A DNA stretch of 64,000 nt from Arthrobacter sp. 35W (GCF_000482545.1 NZ_KI519455.1:1115247-1179246), one strand, 5' to 3'; positions 1 through 14,122 are shown, counted from the stretch's first letter. Numbers and translations: made by a program. The notes: generated by a model from the sequence alone, not told the origin.

Positions 1-2
1 CG

Positions 3-134
3 GCACCCGGGCGGGCCGGCCACGGCCACCAGCTCCACGCAGCCGCACCGGACCTGGACACGCCCCTGCCGCCAACGGACGCCGGGTCCGCCACCGCACA
101 CCGGGACCACGGCTGCAAAAATCGCGCCTGTTGA
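3..134 (+). other. Possible 3' end of a gene cut by the left edge
   Basis: One forward frame is open from the edge to a TGA at 132-134, with almost every codon ending in G or C and a hydrophilic product rich in Ala, Pro, His and Asp. The stop falls inside the left arm of the hairpin at 120-182, as would suit a gene followed by its terminator. At 43 codons in very GC-rich DNA the open frame may be chance, and I recognise no family. Confidence 0.2.
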
Positions 135-182
135 TCATTCTCGCGTCCGTCTCCGGCGGCGAAATGATCAACAGGCGCGATT
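120..182. terminator. 20-bp perfect inverted repeat, likely bidirectional terminator
   Basis: Arms at 120-139 and 163-182 are exact reverse complements around a 23-base loop. The stem is unusually long for an intrinsic terminator and lacks a clear T-run, so it may instead be a dispersed palindrome. It sits just past the 3' end of the EamA gene on the minus strand. Its sequence differs from the other intergenic palindromes in this window. Confidence 0.55.
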
Positions 183-234
183 CTGGGTTAAGGGTCCTCC
201 TTGCAAGGCAGATGCAGCCGACCGGGAGTTGCAG

Positions 235-1089
235 CTACCCGAGCTGAAGCGTGGCGATGCCGGCAACTGCAATGGCGGTGAGCACGGCCCGCCTCTTGCT
301 GAAGCGTTCCTTGAAGAACAGGAAACCGATGACGCCGGCCAAGAGAACGCTGGATTCGCGCAGGGCCGAGACCAAGGCCAAGGGCGCCAGGGTCTGTGCC
401 CACACCACAATGGCGTAGGAAATGAGGGACAGCACACCGCCGAACATGCCGATGCGCCACCAGGTGCGAACTGATCCCAGCAAAGCAGATCGGTCCGGGG
501 CCCGGAGCCAGCATATGCCCAGCACCACTACGCCCTGAAGGGCGAAGAGCCACATGGCATAACCCAATGGACTGCCGGATTCGCGGGCACCGGTGCCGTC
601 CACAAGGGAATAGCCGGCTATGGCGGCACCGGTCAGCAGTGCAAAAGCCGCACCACGGCGGCTTCCTGAGACTTTGCCCGATGGCGAACCAACAAATGCC
701 AGCGCAATCAGCGCGCCGGCTACCGCCAGGGTCGCCAACGACTGCAAGGGCGTGAGCGTTTCACCCAGGAAGACTCCCGCTCCGCCGGCAATGAGGACTA
801 CGGCCGATCCACGGGCCAAGGGATAGACCTGGGAGAAGTCGCCATGTTTGTAGGAGGCCGTCAGGATCAACAGGTAGGCACTTTGGATGGCCGTGGAGGC
901 TGCAAGGTAGGGCCAGGATTCCACGGCAGGCATCGGAAAGATGAGAATGCCCACACTTCCAGCGGCCAAATGTGCCAGGGAGATCAGACTTGACGCAGCA
1001 AGTCGATCAGGAATGGCCTTGGCCACGGCATTCCAGATGCTGTGCAGGAGCGCCGCCACAAGGACCATCACCGCCACTGAGGCAGCCAC
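235..1089 (-). CDS. EamA/DMT-family transporter
   Basis: Inner-membrane permease of the drug/metabolite transporter superfamily, about 284 residues. The protein is almost continuously hydrophobic and fits ten helices in two EamA repeats. Repeat 1 runs from the N-terminal HSIWNAVAK segment; repeat 2 ends in a short charged tail (FFKERFSKRR) followed by a last helix. The substrate cannot be told from sequence; relatives export amino acids or other metabolites. I chose the GTG at 1089, which lies five bases past the stop of the upstream phosphodiesterase gene and suggests translational coupling; an ATG at 1068 is the alternative. The longer open frame upstream is a shadow of the neighbouring gene. 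Confidence 0.85.
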   Translation of the reverse strand: MAASVAVMVLVAALLHSIWNAVAKAIPDRLAASSLISLAHLAAGSVGILIFPMPAVESWPYLAASTAIQSAYLLILTASYKHGDFSQVYPLARGSAVVLIAGGAGVFLGETLTPLQSLATLAVAGALIALAFVGSPSGKVSGSRRGAAFALLTGAAIAGYSLVDGTGARESGSPLGYAMWLFALQGVVVLGICWLRAPDRSALLGSVRTWWRIGMFGGVLSLISYAIVVWAQTLAPLALVSALRESSVLLAGVIGFLFFKERFSKRRAVLTAIAVAGIATLQLG

Positions 1090-1093
1090 GGGT

Positions 1094-1960
1094 TTAGCGG
1101 TGCCCGAAGGGGACGCCGTCGAGCCCCTCAAAGTCCAGGCCAAACACCTTCCCGGCCTGGACTGCGATGTCCGCATGGCACAGCCGGCCGATGTGCGGCC
1201 CGATCCCTGGACCTGCGGCTGCCATCCAGGCCGTGCGCTCGTGCGTGCTGTCGCCGCCGTGTCCGCCGTTGTCCACATGGCCGTGGTCGGTGACAACGAC
1301 GACGGTCCAGGCTTCGCCGCCGCTGTTCGCGCGGGCGCTGATCGCCTCGAGGAGGCGCCCAACCCGGGCATCGCACCGTTCAATGGATGCCGTGTAGCCC
1401 GCCCCCGTCCCCTTGTGGTGCGCGAACTCGTCGGGCTCACCGAAGTAGACGAACGACGCCACCACGTCCTCCTGGCCAAGCCGCGCGCAGGCGTAGGCCG
1501 CCACGTCGTCATCGGCGGCATCCGATGCTGCAGCGACATCGGGCTGGGTTTCAGGGTCGACGTCGGGCAGCCACCCGCGCGAGGAGAACAGGGGCCCGCA
1601 GTGGTGGTCTCCGGCAATGGGGAACCAGCTCGCGGCTACCATTGTCGTTGCATCATCGAGCTCCGCACGCAGGCGCTCGAGAAAGTCCGGGTATTCCCGC
1701 AGCTCGGCCGGGTGGACGTCGTTGCCCAGCACCCCGTGGCGGTCGGAGTAGACACCCGTGGCGACCGTGGCCCAGACGGGGCCGGACATAGTGGAATTCC
1801 TTGCATGCACCTCGACGGGAAGGAGCACGCCGTCGGCAGCCAGCAGATCCAGATGGGGTGTCTGCGCTGCCAGCAGCGTGTCGTACCTAACGCCATCAAT
1901 GCCAACCACCAATAGATGGGGCGCGGGTGCCCCTGCACGCATAGTCATGCAGCAGACCAT
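1094..1960 (-). CDS. Alkaline phosphatase-superfamily phosphodiesterase/pyrophosphatase
   Basis: Predicted metal-dependent phosphodiesterase or nucleotide pyrophosphatase of about 288 residues. The superfamily metal ligands are visible in order: an Asp in VGIDGVRYD near the N-terminus, a nucleophile Thr in RNSTMSGP, Asp/His in GEPDEFAHH, TDHGH, and a final His in GGHGGDSTHER. No signal peptide is evident, so it is probably cytoplasmic. It is the first gene of a two-gene unit with the EamA transporter and diverges from the LysR gene, which suggests shared control by that regulator. In-frame starts at 1960, 1948 and 1942 cannot be separated; none has a strong ribosome site. The physiological substrate is unknown. 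Confidence 0.8.
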   Translation of the reverse strand: MVCCMTMRAGAPAPHLLVVGIDGVRYDTLLAAQTPHLDLLAADGVLLPVEVHARNSTMSGPVWATVATGVYSDRHGVLGNDVHPAELREYPDFLERLRAELDDATTMVAASWFPIAGDHHCGPLFSSRGWLPDVDPETQPDVAAASDAADDDVAAYACARLGQEDVVASFVYFGEPDEFAHHKGTGAGYTASIERCDARVGRLLEAISARANSGGEAWTVVVVTDHGHVDNGGHGGDSTHERTAWMAAAGPGIGPHIGRLCHADIAVQAGKVFGLDFEGLDGVPFGHR

Positions 1961-1991
1961 ACGCGAAGTGGTACCTCGAGGATCCGCCGTA

Positions 1992-2027
1992 TTGACGGCC
2001 TCTGCCCGTCCTATAGATTCTGTCTAT
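1992..2027 (+). promoter_or_regulatory. Leaderless promoter and LysR-type operator of the LysR gene
   Basis: TTGACG (1992-1997) and TAGATT (2014-2019) are 16 bases apart and would start transcription at about the ATG at 2026, giving a leaderless mRNA; no ribosome site precedes the ATG. A perfect inverted repeat, ATAGA at 2013-2017 and TCTAT at 2023-2027, contains the T-N11-A pattern of LysR operators and overlaps both the -10 box and the start codon, as expected for autorepression. Confidence 0.55.
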
Positions 2028-2886
2028 GAACCTCCACCAGCTGAAGGCTTTCCGTGCTGTTGCCACCGAGCGCAGCTTCACTGGCGCAGCCGCTTTCCTC
2101 GGTCTCAGCCAACCCACGGTGTCCGCCCATGTTGGCGCATTGGAGCAGGAGTTCGGCGTGCAGCTCTTGCAGAGAACGGCGCGGGGTACGAGCACAACGG
2201 AGCTGGGCGACGCACTGCTGCCGCTGGTGGACACGCTGCTGGAGTCCTGGAACGCAGCCGCCCTGCTCTTGAAGAACCACAGCACGTCCGCGCACACCGT
2301 GCTGCGGCTCGGCGCCGATGCACCCATCAATGCCATGGGCATCCTTGAACGATTCACCGAGCGGTTTCCGGCGGTGGACATCAGGCTGACCACTGGCAAT
2401 TCACGGTCGGTCAGGGCCGACGTTCTCGCAGGGCTCGTCGATGTGGGAGTCGTCTCCGACGGCACCGTGGACCCTGCGCTGAAGTCCTACTGGCTTGCCG
2501 CCCAGGATCTGGTGGTCTTTGTCCGCGACGACAGCTATCTGGCGGGGTCCAAATCGGTCCCCTTGGCGAGGCTGGCCCGTGAGGTGTTGGTGATCCGTGA
2601 GGTGGGGTCTGTGACCCGCCGAGCGTTGACGGATGCCCTGTCCCGGGAGGATGTGGAGCCAGCGGGCTTCGTCGACGTCGACAGCCGCGAGTCCCTGCAG
2701 GCGGCAGTCTTGGCCGGGCTGGGCGTTGGAGTGATTGCCGAGGATGAGTTCACGGACCACCCGCGACTGGTGGTTCTGGATGTGGAGGGTGCGCCAATGC
2801 GCGTGGACGAGTTCCTGATCCACCGCACCGACAGGGCCGGAGCACCCGTGGTTGCTGGAGTTGTGGAGTGCCTGCGGCCCGCCTAG
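2026..2886 (+). CDS. LysR-family transcriptional regulator
   Basis: Typical 286-residue LysR regulator. An N-terminal winged helix-turn-helix (residues about 1-60, starting MNLHQLKAFRAVA and including LSQPTVSAHVGALE) is followed by a substrate-binding domain of the periplasmic-protein fold. It is divergent from the phosphodiesterase/EamA pair, the usual arrangement for a LysR gene controlling its neighbour. The promoter suggests leaderless translation and self-regulation. The effector is unknown. The next genes downstream are the rRNA operon, so it is probably monocistronic. Confidence 0.92.
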   Translation: MNLHQLKAFRAVATERSFTGAAAFLGLSQPTVSAHVGALEQEFGVQLLQRTARGTSTTELGDALLPLVDTLLESWNAAALLLKNHSTSAHTVLRLGADAPINAMGILERFTERFPAVDIRLTTGNSRSVRADVLAGLVDVGVVSDGTVDPALKSYWLAAQDLVVFVRDDSYLAGSKSVPLARLAREVLVIREVGSVTRRALTDALSREDVEPAGFVDVDSRESLQAAVLAGLGVGVIAEDEFTDHPRLVVLDVEGAPMRVDEFLIHRTDRAGAPVVAGVVECLRPA

Positions 2887-2918
2887 TGGAGGAATAGGGC
2901 CCTTGTCTGTTTCTCGAT

Positions 2919-2947
2919 TTGCGTGTTCCCGCAAAGGTGTGTAAAGT
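2919..2947 (+). promoter_or_regulatory. rRNA operon promoter P1
   Basis: TTGCGT (2919-2924) and TAAAGT (2942-2947) are separated by 17 bases, a good match to actinobacterial vegetative promoters and close to the -10 element common in Arthrobacter rRNA genes. It lies about 400 bases upstream of the 16S gene. Confidence 0.6.
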
Positions 2948-3061
2948 ATTTCGAGTTGCCCCGGACGCCGGGGAAACGAAAACCCCCCCTTGTGAACAGC
3001 CGGTGGAACATCCGGTGGTTCACCGCGCCCGGACTTTTCAATCAAAAAGAATTTGGTTGAT

Positions 3062-3090
3062 TTGCTTTCGGACGGCAGGGCGGGTAAGCT
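3062..3090 (+). promoter_or_regulatory. rRNA operon promoter P2
   Basis: TTGCTT (3062-3067) and TAAGCT (3085-3090), again with a 17-base spacer, lie about 250 bases before the 16S gene. Tandem promoters are usual for rRNA operons. The assignment rests on spacing and partial consensus only. Confidence 0.5.
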
Positions 3091-3165
3091 TGAAAAGTTG
3101 CTCCGGCACTGATCGCCGCGGAAACCGTGATGGTTTCCAGGATGTGCGTGTTGGCCGGAAGCTCC

Positions 3166-3194
3166 TGTTGTTTGAGAACTCAATAGTGTGCCAA
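3166..3194 (+). other. 5' strand of the 16S rRNA processing stem
   Basis: The 29 bases here pair with 5090-5118 in the 16S-23S spacer, mostly by Watson-Crick pairs with a few wobbles, so the 16S gene is enclosed in a long stem of the kind cut by RNase III. The leader part carries the TTTGAGAACTCAATAGTGTG motif familiar from actinobacterial rRNA leaders. Confidence 0.75.
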
Positions 3195-3343
3195 GTTTTA
3201 TTGATACCAATCATTTATTAATTGGTTATCTGGACCGTTGGCCCCACCCCCGTGGTGGCGGCGGTCCGTTTAGCTGGTTTCAAATTTAGTGCACCACCAC
3301 CTGCTCCTTTTCCGGGCGGTGGGGGTGTGTCTGTAATAAACAT

Positions 3344-8521
<5,178 letters not shown>

Positions 8522-8773
8522 CCACACCCTCCCTGGGTGGACCCGTTCTTCAAAAGGGGTCCACCATATTTGAAGGGGTGGGAAGGTCACTGCATGCTTG
8601 CGTCCACTATGTGGTTCCCGACCAACAACTTGTCGTTGTTGGCAGGGGACGAACGCCACACGTTGATCGTGGGATCCTGTTCGGGTCCCGGGTCGGGGTG
8701 TGGGATAATTGAATGAAACGTCATCGTTTCCCTAGTTTTCCCCGCCGGGTCCGTCCTGGTGTGTGGAGGTAGA

Positions 8774-8892
8774 GTTACGGCGGTCATAGCGTGGGGGAAA
8801 CGCCCGGTCCCATTCCGAACCCGGAAGCTAAGGCCCACAGCGCCGATGGTACTGCACTCGTGAGGGTGTGGGAGAGTAGGACACCGCCGGAC
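8774..8892 (+). rRNA. rrf: 5S ribosomal RNA
   Basis: The GTTACGGCGGTCATAGCG start pairs with the CACCGCCGG end, and the internal CCCATTCCGAACCCGGAAGC loop is diagnostic. About 119 bases. It follows 23S by roughly 250 bases, as in other Micrococcaceae. Confidence 0.96.
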
Positions 8893-8905
8893 AACCATTA
8901 AAGGG

Positions 8906-8932
8906 GGGCCCCGCACCACTGGTGCGGGGCCC
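8906..8932 (+). terminator. First rRNA operon terminator
   Basis: A 12-bp perfect GC-rich stem (8906-8917 with 8921-8932) and a three-base loop start 14 bases after 5S. There is no T-run, common for high-GC actinobacterial terminators. Confidence 0.75.
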
Positions 8933-8955
8933 TTCCGCTGTTGACACGGCACCTG

Positions 8956-8992
8956 CGAAGGGCCGCACCCCCACCGGGGGTGCGGCCCTTCG
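8956..8992. terminator. Second, bidirectional terminator
   Basis: A 17-bp perfect stem (8956-8972 with 8976-8992) and a three-base loop, followed by TCATTT. It backs up the rRNA terminator and can also end the AlkD transcript arriving from the minus strand. Confidence 0.8.
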
Positions 8993-9101
8993 TCATTTAA
9001 CAACGTTCAACCAGGGCCCGGGGTGGGCAACCAGGGCGGCTGTGGGAAACCACACCTGGTGGATCCCTCCCCAGCCGGCCGATAGGGCGTGTGCGGTCCT
9101 T

Positions 9102-9773
9102 CTAGCCGGCCTGCTGCCTGCGCACCATCTCGGCGATCCAGGCCGGCGCGAACGGCGACGTGCAGTTCGGGGGAGTCGGATAGTCCTTGAGCACTTCAAG
9201 GCGCTCACCGATGTCCACGGCCCGTGCCCGCTGCCCAGGGTTTTCAATGCCGATCTGGGCCAGGGTGTGGTTCATGGCCCACTGCAGGCGCTCCGGCGCC
9301 TTGCGCATCTGGTCCTCGATGATGTCGAGCAGCCCCTCAAGATCGACGCCTTCGGGGTTCTTCACCACTCGCTCGGACGTCAGCGCCCAACCGGCGCTTG
9401 CGACCACCGGATCCTGATCGCTGAACCACGCTGCACGCAGGTCCTCAACGTGCGGATTCTTCTTGACGACGTAGTTGACGAGCCAGTCTTGAACCTTGGG
9501 CACACGCGCTTCGCGCAGCATGCCGTCCAGCTCATCATTCCCGAACGCCTTCGGACGGCATATCAGCAGGGACAGCAGCCGTGCTGCGGTGTCGCCGGTC
9601 TCCCAGAGTTTTCGTGAGAGGTCCTGCTGCGTCTTCAACCGCTTGGCGACGGCGCGCAATTTGCCGAGGTTCACACCGTGGTCGTCACCGTGCTTTTCAT
9701 TCACGGCTCGTACCTTCGGGTCCTCAAGCCCGGCCAGTTCGGCCATTACCTCTGCCACCGTTGTCTCGGCCAT
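9102..9773 (-). CDS. AlkD-like DNA alkylation repair protein
   Basis: Predicted DNA glycosylase of the AlkD family, which removes N3- and N7-alkylated purines using a HEAT-repeat fold. The 223-residue length and all-helical composition fit, as do the family-like segments AWFSDQDPVVASAGWAL and QWAMNHTLAQIG. The ATG at 9773 has an AGGAGG ribosome site five to six bases upstream. The JetC terminator hairpin (9954-9990) separates it from the upstream JetABC genes, so it is probably its own unit. The family call comes from overall resemblance, not from a proven catalytic residue. Confidence 0.8.
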   Translation of the reverse strand: MAETTVAEVMAELAGLEDPKVRAVNEKHGDDHGVNLGKLRAVAKRLKTQQDLSRKLWETGDTAARLLSLLICRPKAFGNDELDGMLREARVPKVQDWLVNYVVKKNPHVEDLRAAWFSDQDPVVASAGWALTSERVVKNPEGVDLEGLLDIIEDQMRKAPERLQWAMNHTLAQIGIENPGQRARAVDIGERLEVLKDYPTPPNCTSPFAPAWIAEMVRRQQAG

Positions 9774-9953
9774 CTGGGCCTCCTGTCCTTCGCCTTGGGA
9801 TTCAGCGTACTAGGAAGGAACACCCGGCCCGCCGAAGCCCTCGACGCACCGGAACGGACGACGTCGTGGGTTGGGCATGCCTGGCACAGCGGCCGGAAGC
9901 GCTGGCAGGCATGGGAGAGCTGCTTCTCGGGACGTTGGGCAGAGTCCGGAAGC

Positions 9954-9990
9954 GATGTGGGTGCGCGGCGCTGGGCCGCGCACCCACATC
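9954..9990 (-). terminator. Terminator of the JetABC unit
   Basis: A 16-bp perfect stem (9954-9969 with 9975-9990) and a five-base loop overlap the jetC stop codon (9989-9991). No other gene is apparent between here and AlkD; the stretch 9774-9953 should hold the AlkD promoter. Confidence 0.7.
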
Positions 9991-12900
9991 AGCGCAGGAT
10001 GATGTCGGTTGCCGTGACGGGGGAGCGTCCGGTGGAGACGAAGCCGGACACGGCGGCCTGCGGATGCTTGATGATGTCCGTGACGGATCCCAGGTGCCGC
10101 GCCAGGTCCACCTTGTCTTCCGGTGCGGCCAGCAGCAGCTGGAAGCCGAATTCCTGGAGCGCATTGATGCCCGCGCCGGCGTACTCGGAGTTCGCCTGGA
10201 TGAAGGCCTCATCGATCATGACGGTGCCATAGGTGCTGTAGCCCTGGCTGTCGATGCCGAGCTGGTAGGCCAGCGCGGCGCCCATGATGAAGGACGTGAA
10301 GCGCTGCCCCTCGCCACCGGAGAGCGTGCCCGGCTCCAGCCCCAGCTCGGTCTCGCCGTTGGGCCTGTGCTCATTGCAGCTGATGGTCACGTGCTGGCGC
10401 ACGTCCAGCACGGTGTCGGCCCAATGCTGCTGGGCCGGGTCGTTGAGGGCGTCGACGAGGCGTTCCAGCGCGATGTAGCTGGCGGCCATCTTCTCCTCGG
10501 TTGCCTTCACATAGGCATTGCCCAGTGCGTCCTTCAGCTCCGTGCGGAAGGTCCGGGCCTCCTCGGGGATGGTGGTGCGCACCTCGAGCTTGAGCCGGCT
10601 GCCCTTTTCAAACGGGACATCGTCCAGGATCTGGTTCAGCGGCAGGATGCGCTCCTCAATGGCGCGGCGCTCCTCTTCAAGCAGCTGCAGCAGGTCCGAG
10701 AAACGCTCATAGGAGCGGTTGTTGAAATACTCGCGGAACTCGTCCTGGCGCTGCGGCAGCCCCTCGGAGATGATCTGCTGGTACAGCTCCTCGTAGTGCG
10801 CCGCGGCGTCGACGCCGGTGCCGAAGGACGCGCTGTGCTGCGGGCCGAACTCGCGGGCGAAGGCCTTGAAGGTGTCGGTCAGGGCCACCTCGGTGCGCAG
10901 CAGCCGTTCCTTCAGTGCCGCCATCCGCTCGCCCAGGGCGAGGGTGCACTGGGCAAAGGCGGGGTCCAGCTGCTCCAAGGTGGCGGGTCCGCCGTCGGGC
11001 AGCTGGGGAGCCAACTCCTGGAAAGCCCATTCGGCGGCCGGGTGCGACTGGACGCGGGCGGCGGTGCTGGCCGCCGAGGACTGCGCCGTGGCCAGCTCGC
11101 CGTCGATCCCGGAGAGATCGTGGTTCAGCACGGCCAGACGGCCGACGCCGGTTTCCAGCTCCGCCTTCGCCGCGGCGAGGGATTCCCGGATGGCACCCAG
11201 CGTGGCGCTGGAATCCACAGTGGCCTGCAGCGCCGTCTGGAGCTTCTCCAAGCCCGCGGCCAGGGCATCGCCGTCGAGCTCGGCAAAGGTGCGCCCGTCG
11301 CGGGCCACGCGCTGGAGGGCATCGAGCCGCCCGGCGAGCTGCTCCTTGGCCTTGGAGCGCGCATCGGCCAGGGCCGTGGCCTGGGCGTGGGCGGCGGCCA
11401 TGCCGTCCGCCTCCGCCTCCAGCAGGGCGATCTTGTCCACGTTGTTGAAACCCAGCAGGTAGTCGCCGGGGTTCACGGTGCGGGTGTCGCGCTCGAAGGT
11501 GTTGCTGTTGACCTTCAAGGTGCCGGCGAGGGAGATCGCGCGGTCGTGGCCGTGCAGCTCGGCGTCGCTGTCCACACAGTGGAAACCGAAGTCGCGGGTG
11601 ATCTTGGCGCGCAGCCAGTCGCCGGCGTCGGAGTTCTTGAACTCGAGCTTGGTCACGAGATCGGCGTCGCCGGCGTCCGCCGGGCGCGGGGCCACGCCGA
11701 TGTTGATCCAGCGCAGCTTGCCGTGGCCGTCCATGGCGTTGATCGCCTTGGTGACGGCCTTGATGTCCGAACCGCGGATCAGCAGCGTGGTGGCCAGGGA
11801 CCGCAGCGCCTTCTCCGCGGCCGGGCGCCACGGCAGATGGTCCGCATCGATGTCGACCAGCTCACCGGCGAAGGGCATGTGCTCGACGTCGATCCCGGTG
11901 CTGGCCGCGAGCTGGCGGCGGGCTGCCGCGCTGGCGCCGTCGATGTTGTTGCCGCGCCGCGCATAGGAGGCAATGTCCGCGCGCAGCTTCTTCTCGGTGT
12001 TCTTGGTGTTGATGGAGGCGGCCACGGCCTCGTATTCCAGGGTGCGGGCGGCCTCGGCCTCGCCGCGTTGGTGCTCGACGGCGGCTGCCGCGCCCAGGCG
12101 GGCACTGGCCAGCCCCTGCTCGCTCCACTCGTACTCCAGTCCTGCGGCATCAAGGTCGTCACGGACCGTCGACTGCACGCGAAGACGCTCCTCGAGCTCG
12201 CGGCGGGCGGCGCGGATGTCCTTTTCCAGGATCTCGATCGCCCGGCCGCCGTGGTTGGCGTGCTGCTCGGCCAGCTGGGCGACCGCGGCCTCGGCAGCGT
12301 CCTTGGCCTCGGCCGCCGTGCGGATCTGCGCGGACTTCTCCTCACGCGCTCCGGCCAGGGTGGTGGAGCGGGCAGCCAGCAGTTCCGCCTGGAATTGCTG
12401 GCGGACGAGGGGCAGCTGGACATTTTTTAGCTCAACTGTGCGGTCAAGCTGGGCGCGCAGTTCCTTGTACTGCTGGTGCTGGGCGGGCACATGGGCCAGG
12501 GCATCGCGCTGGGCGCGGGCCTCCTCCAGCTGGCGGTAGATGCCGCGCAGGTGGCTGAAGTCCTCCACGGCGCCGCGGGCGGCAGCCAGGGTGGAGGGAA
12601 TGTCCAGCACCTCGTAGCGGAAGAACTTGTTGACGCCCTTGTCCAGGCCCTTGCCGTTCTGCAGGGTGCGCAGCAGCGAGAAGGCCTTGTCATTGTCGAT
12701 GCCCAGCCGGCGGCGGAAGCGCTCGGCGAAGGTCTTGTGCACGTCAAAGGCTTCGGAACCGGGCAGCGCCGCGTGCAGGGACGACGGCGAGAAGCGCCGG
12801 CTGCCGTGCTTCTCCAGCGCCGCGGTGTCCAGGGGTTTGTCGTGGATCAGATAGTGCTTGCCCACGGAGCCTTCCAGCCCGTTGGCCGGCAGGTCGAACA

Positions 12901-13291
12901 GGGACGCGATGGTCACGTGCCGGCCCAGACCGTCCTCAAAGACGAGGGCGATGGCGGACCAGGTGGCGCTGGGCCGCTGGAACGTGGTGCCGGCCGCCGT
13001 CTTGATCTTGCGTCCGCGCATGTAGCTGAACGTGGTGCGGCGGTCCTTGCGGTCCGCGGCCTCGTGGGCGGACTCGTTCAGCCGGGGTGCGGCGTAGAAG
13101 ATGTGCTGGATGCCGTCGAAGAGCGTGGACTTTCCCACGCCCGGGTGGCCGGTGAGCAGGGTGCCGGCGCGGTCCACGTACATGGAGTGGCGGCCGTGGA
13201 AGGTGCCCCAGTTGACGACCTGGATGGCGCTGAGCCGGAACTGGCCGGGGTTGACGGCCTCGCCGAACGGCAGGGTCTGGGCGATGCTCAT
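9989..13291 (-). CDS. JetC/MksB-like SMC-type ATPase
   Basis: SMC-like ATPase of a Wadjet/MksBEF condensin, 1100 residues, the usual JetC length. The N-terminal head has NWGTFHG and the Walker A GHPGVGKST at about residues 48-56. A long coiled-coil region follows. The C-terminal head has the ABC signature LSGGEGQRF at about residue 990 and Walker B VMIDEAF at about 1023. In studied Wadjet systems JetABC extrudes DNA loops and JetD cuts small circular DNA. The start codon directly abuts the jetB stop, so the two are translationally coupled. No JetD-like gene follows; the next gene is AlkD-like. It could therefore act as a chromosome-organising MksB or use another nuclease. Confidence 0.9.
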   Translation of the reverse strand: MSIAQTLPFGEAVNPGQFRLSAIQVVNWGTFHGRHSMYVDRAGTLLTGHPGVGKSTLFDGIQHIFYAAPRLNESAHEAADRKDRRTTFSYMRGRKIKTAAGTTFQRPSATWSAIALVFEDGLGRHVTIASLFDLPANGLEGSVGKHYLIHDKPLDTAALEKHGSRRFSPSSLHAALPGSEAFDVHKTFAERFRRRLGIDNDKAFSLLRTLQNGKGLDKGVNKFFRYEVLDIPSTLAAARGAVEDFSHLRGIYRQLEEARAQRDALAHVPAQHQQYKELRAQLDRTVELKNVQLPLVRQQFQAELLAARSTTLAGAREEKSAQIRTAAEAKDAAEAAVAQLAEQHANHGGRAIEILEKDIRAARRELEERLRVQSTVRDDLDAAGLEYEWSEQGLASARLGAAAAVEHQRGEAEAARTLEYEAVAASINTKNTEKKLRADIASYARRGNNIDGASAAARRQLAASTGIDVEHMPFAGELVDIDADHLPWRPAAEKALRSLATTLLIRGSDIKAVTKAINAMDGHGKLRWINIGVAPRPADAGDADLVTKLEFKNSDAGDWLRAKITRDFGFHCVDSDAELHGHDRAISLAGTLKVNSNTFERDTRTVNPGDYLLGFNNVDKIALLEAEADGMAAAHAQATALADARSKAKEQLAGRLDALQRVARDGRTFAELDGDALAAGLEKLQTALQATVDSSATLGAIRESLAAAKAELETGVGRLAVLNHDLSGIDGELATAQSSAASTAARVQSHPAAEWAFQELAPQLPDGGPATLEQLDPAFAQCTLALGERMAALKERLLRTEVALTDTFKAFAREFGPQHSASFGTGVDAAAHYEELYQQIISEGLPQRQDEFREYFNNRSYERFSDLLQLLEEERRAIEERILPLNQILDDVPFEKGSRLKLEVRTTIPEEARTFRTELKDALGNAYVKATEEKMAASYIALERLVDALNDPAQQHWADTVLDVRQHVTISCNEHRPNGETELGLEPGTLSGGEGQRFTSFIMGAALAYQLGIDSQGYSTYGTVMIDEAFIQANSEYAGAGINALQEFGFQLLLAAPEDKVDLARHLGSVTDIIKHPQAAVSGFVSTGRSPVTATDIILR

Positions 13292-14122
13292 CTAGCGGCC
13301 TTCCTTCTCTGATGCAGCTGATTCGTCCAACAGGGTGGGCCCGCCTGTTTCGTCCGGCCCGTCGGGCCCGCCGTCGGCGTCGTCGTCCTCGTCGGCGCCC
13401 GGCTCCAGATCGAAGGCGTCCTCGGCGTTCTCCCCGAGTGCGTCGTCATTGGCAGCGCTCTCATCCAGTGCCTTGATGTAGGCCGGGATCTGCTCCACGG
13501 AATCGAACGGCAGGGCCATGGCCAGGGCATTGCTGACCCGGTAGACATGCGCCAGTTCGGTGGGCAGCAGCAGGCGCAGGGCCAGCAGGCGGGCGATGGA
13601 GGAATCGGTGAGCTCCTCCAGCCGCTTGTCATCCACGGCGCCGGGCAGGCGGTGCTCGCCCAGAATCTCCCGGGCGGCAGCGCGGGAGATGGTGGCATCG
13701 GTGCCGGAACCGGCGTGGCGGTCCAGCAGCAGCCGCAGCCGCAGGGCCAGCAGCGTCTCCTCGCGGCGCAGGGCCTTGCGGGGCGTGATGGGGGCGCTGT
13801 GCGGAGCATCGACATCGGCCGGCGTCAGCATCGCGATCTTGCGCTCGGCATCGATGGACAGCAGCAGGAAGATCTCGCTCAGGTAGCGCTGGATCGCCAG
13901 GCGGTGGTCCACGATGGCCGTCCACACCTTGGGATCGGCGGCGCCGTCCACATAGGGGCCGCGCAGCAGCCGCACCAGGGCCTGGCGGATCTGCAGCGAG
14001 AACTGGCCGGTGTCGCCGTCGAACAGGGCACGCTCGCCGCGGTAGGCATCGGCTGTGCCCGAAGCGGCGGTGGGACCCGCCGGGGTGAGGCCGTCGTCGG
14101 AGAGGTCAACGCTAGTGCTCAT
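13292..14122 (-). CDS. JetB/MksE-like DUF4194 protein
   Basis: The 276-residue protein matches the DUF4194 (JetB, MksE) kite subunit: a winged-helix core around residues 110-215 with segments such as REETLLALRLRLLL and AHVYRVSNALAMALPF, and a very acidic disordered C-terminal tail. Kite subunits bind the kleisin JetA and link it to the SMC ATPase. The gene overlaps jetA by 11 bases and abuts jetC, the standard A-B-C order. The acidic tail (about residues 225-270, mostly Asp, Glu, Gly) is longer than the core needs. Confidence 0.87.
   Translation of the reverse strand: MSTSVDLSDDGLTPAGPTAASGTADAYRGERALFDGDTGQFSLQIRQALVRLLRGPYVDGAADPKVWTAIVDHRLAIQRYLSEIFLLLSIDAERKIAMLTPADVDAPHSAPITPRKALRREETLLALRLRLLLDRHAGSGTDATISRAAAREILGEHRLPGAVDDKRLEELTDSSIARLLALRLLLPTELAHVYRVSNALAMALPFDSVEQIPAYIKALDESAANDDALGENAEDAFDLEPGADEDDDADGGPDGPDETGGPTLLDESAASEKEGR

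Noticed and set aside
9581-12430. 949-codon forward open frame opposite jetC, and similar long frames opposite jetA, the 635-residue gene and the helicase-nuclease gene
   Set aside because: They are antisense shadows caused by GC-rich codon bias; their products are low-complexity Gly/Gln/Val-rich and match no family, while the minus-strand proteins show clear motifs.
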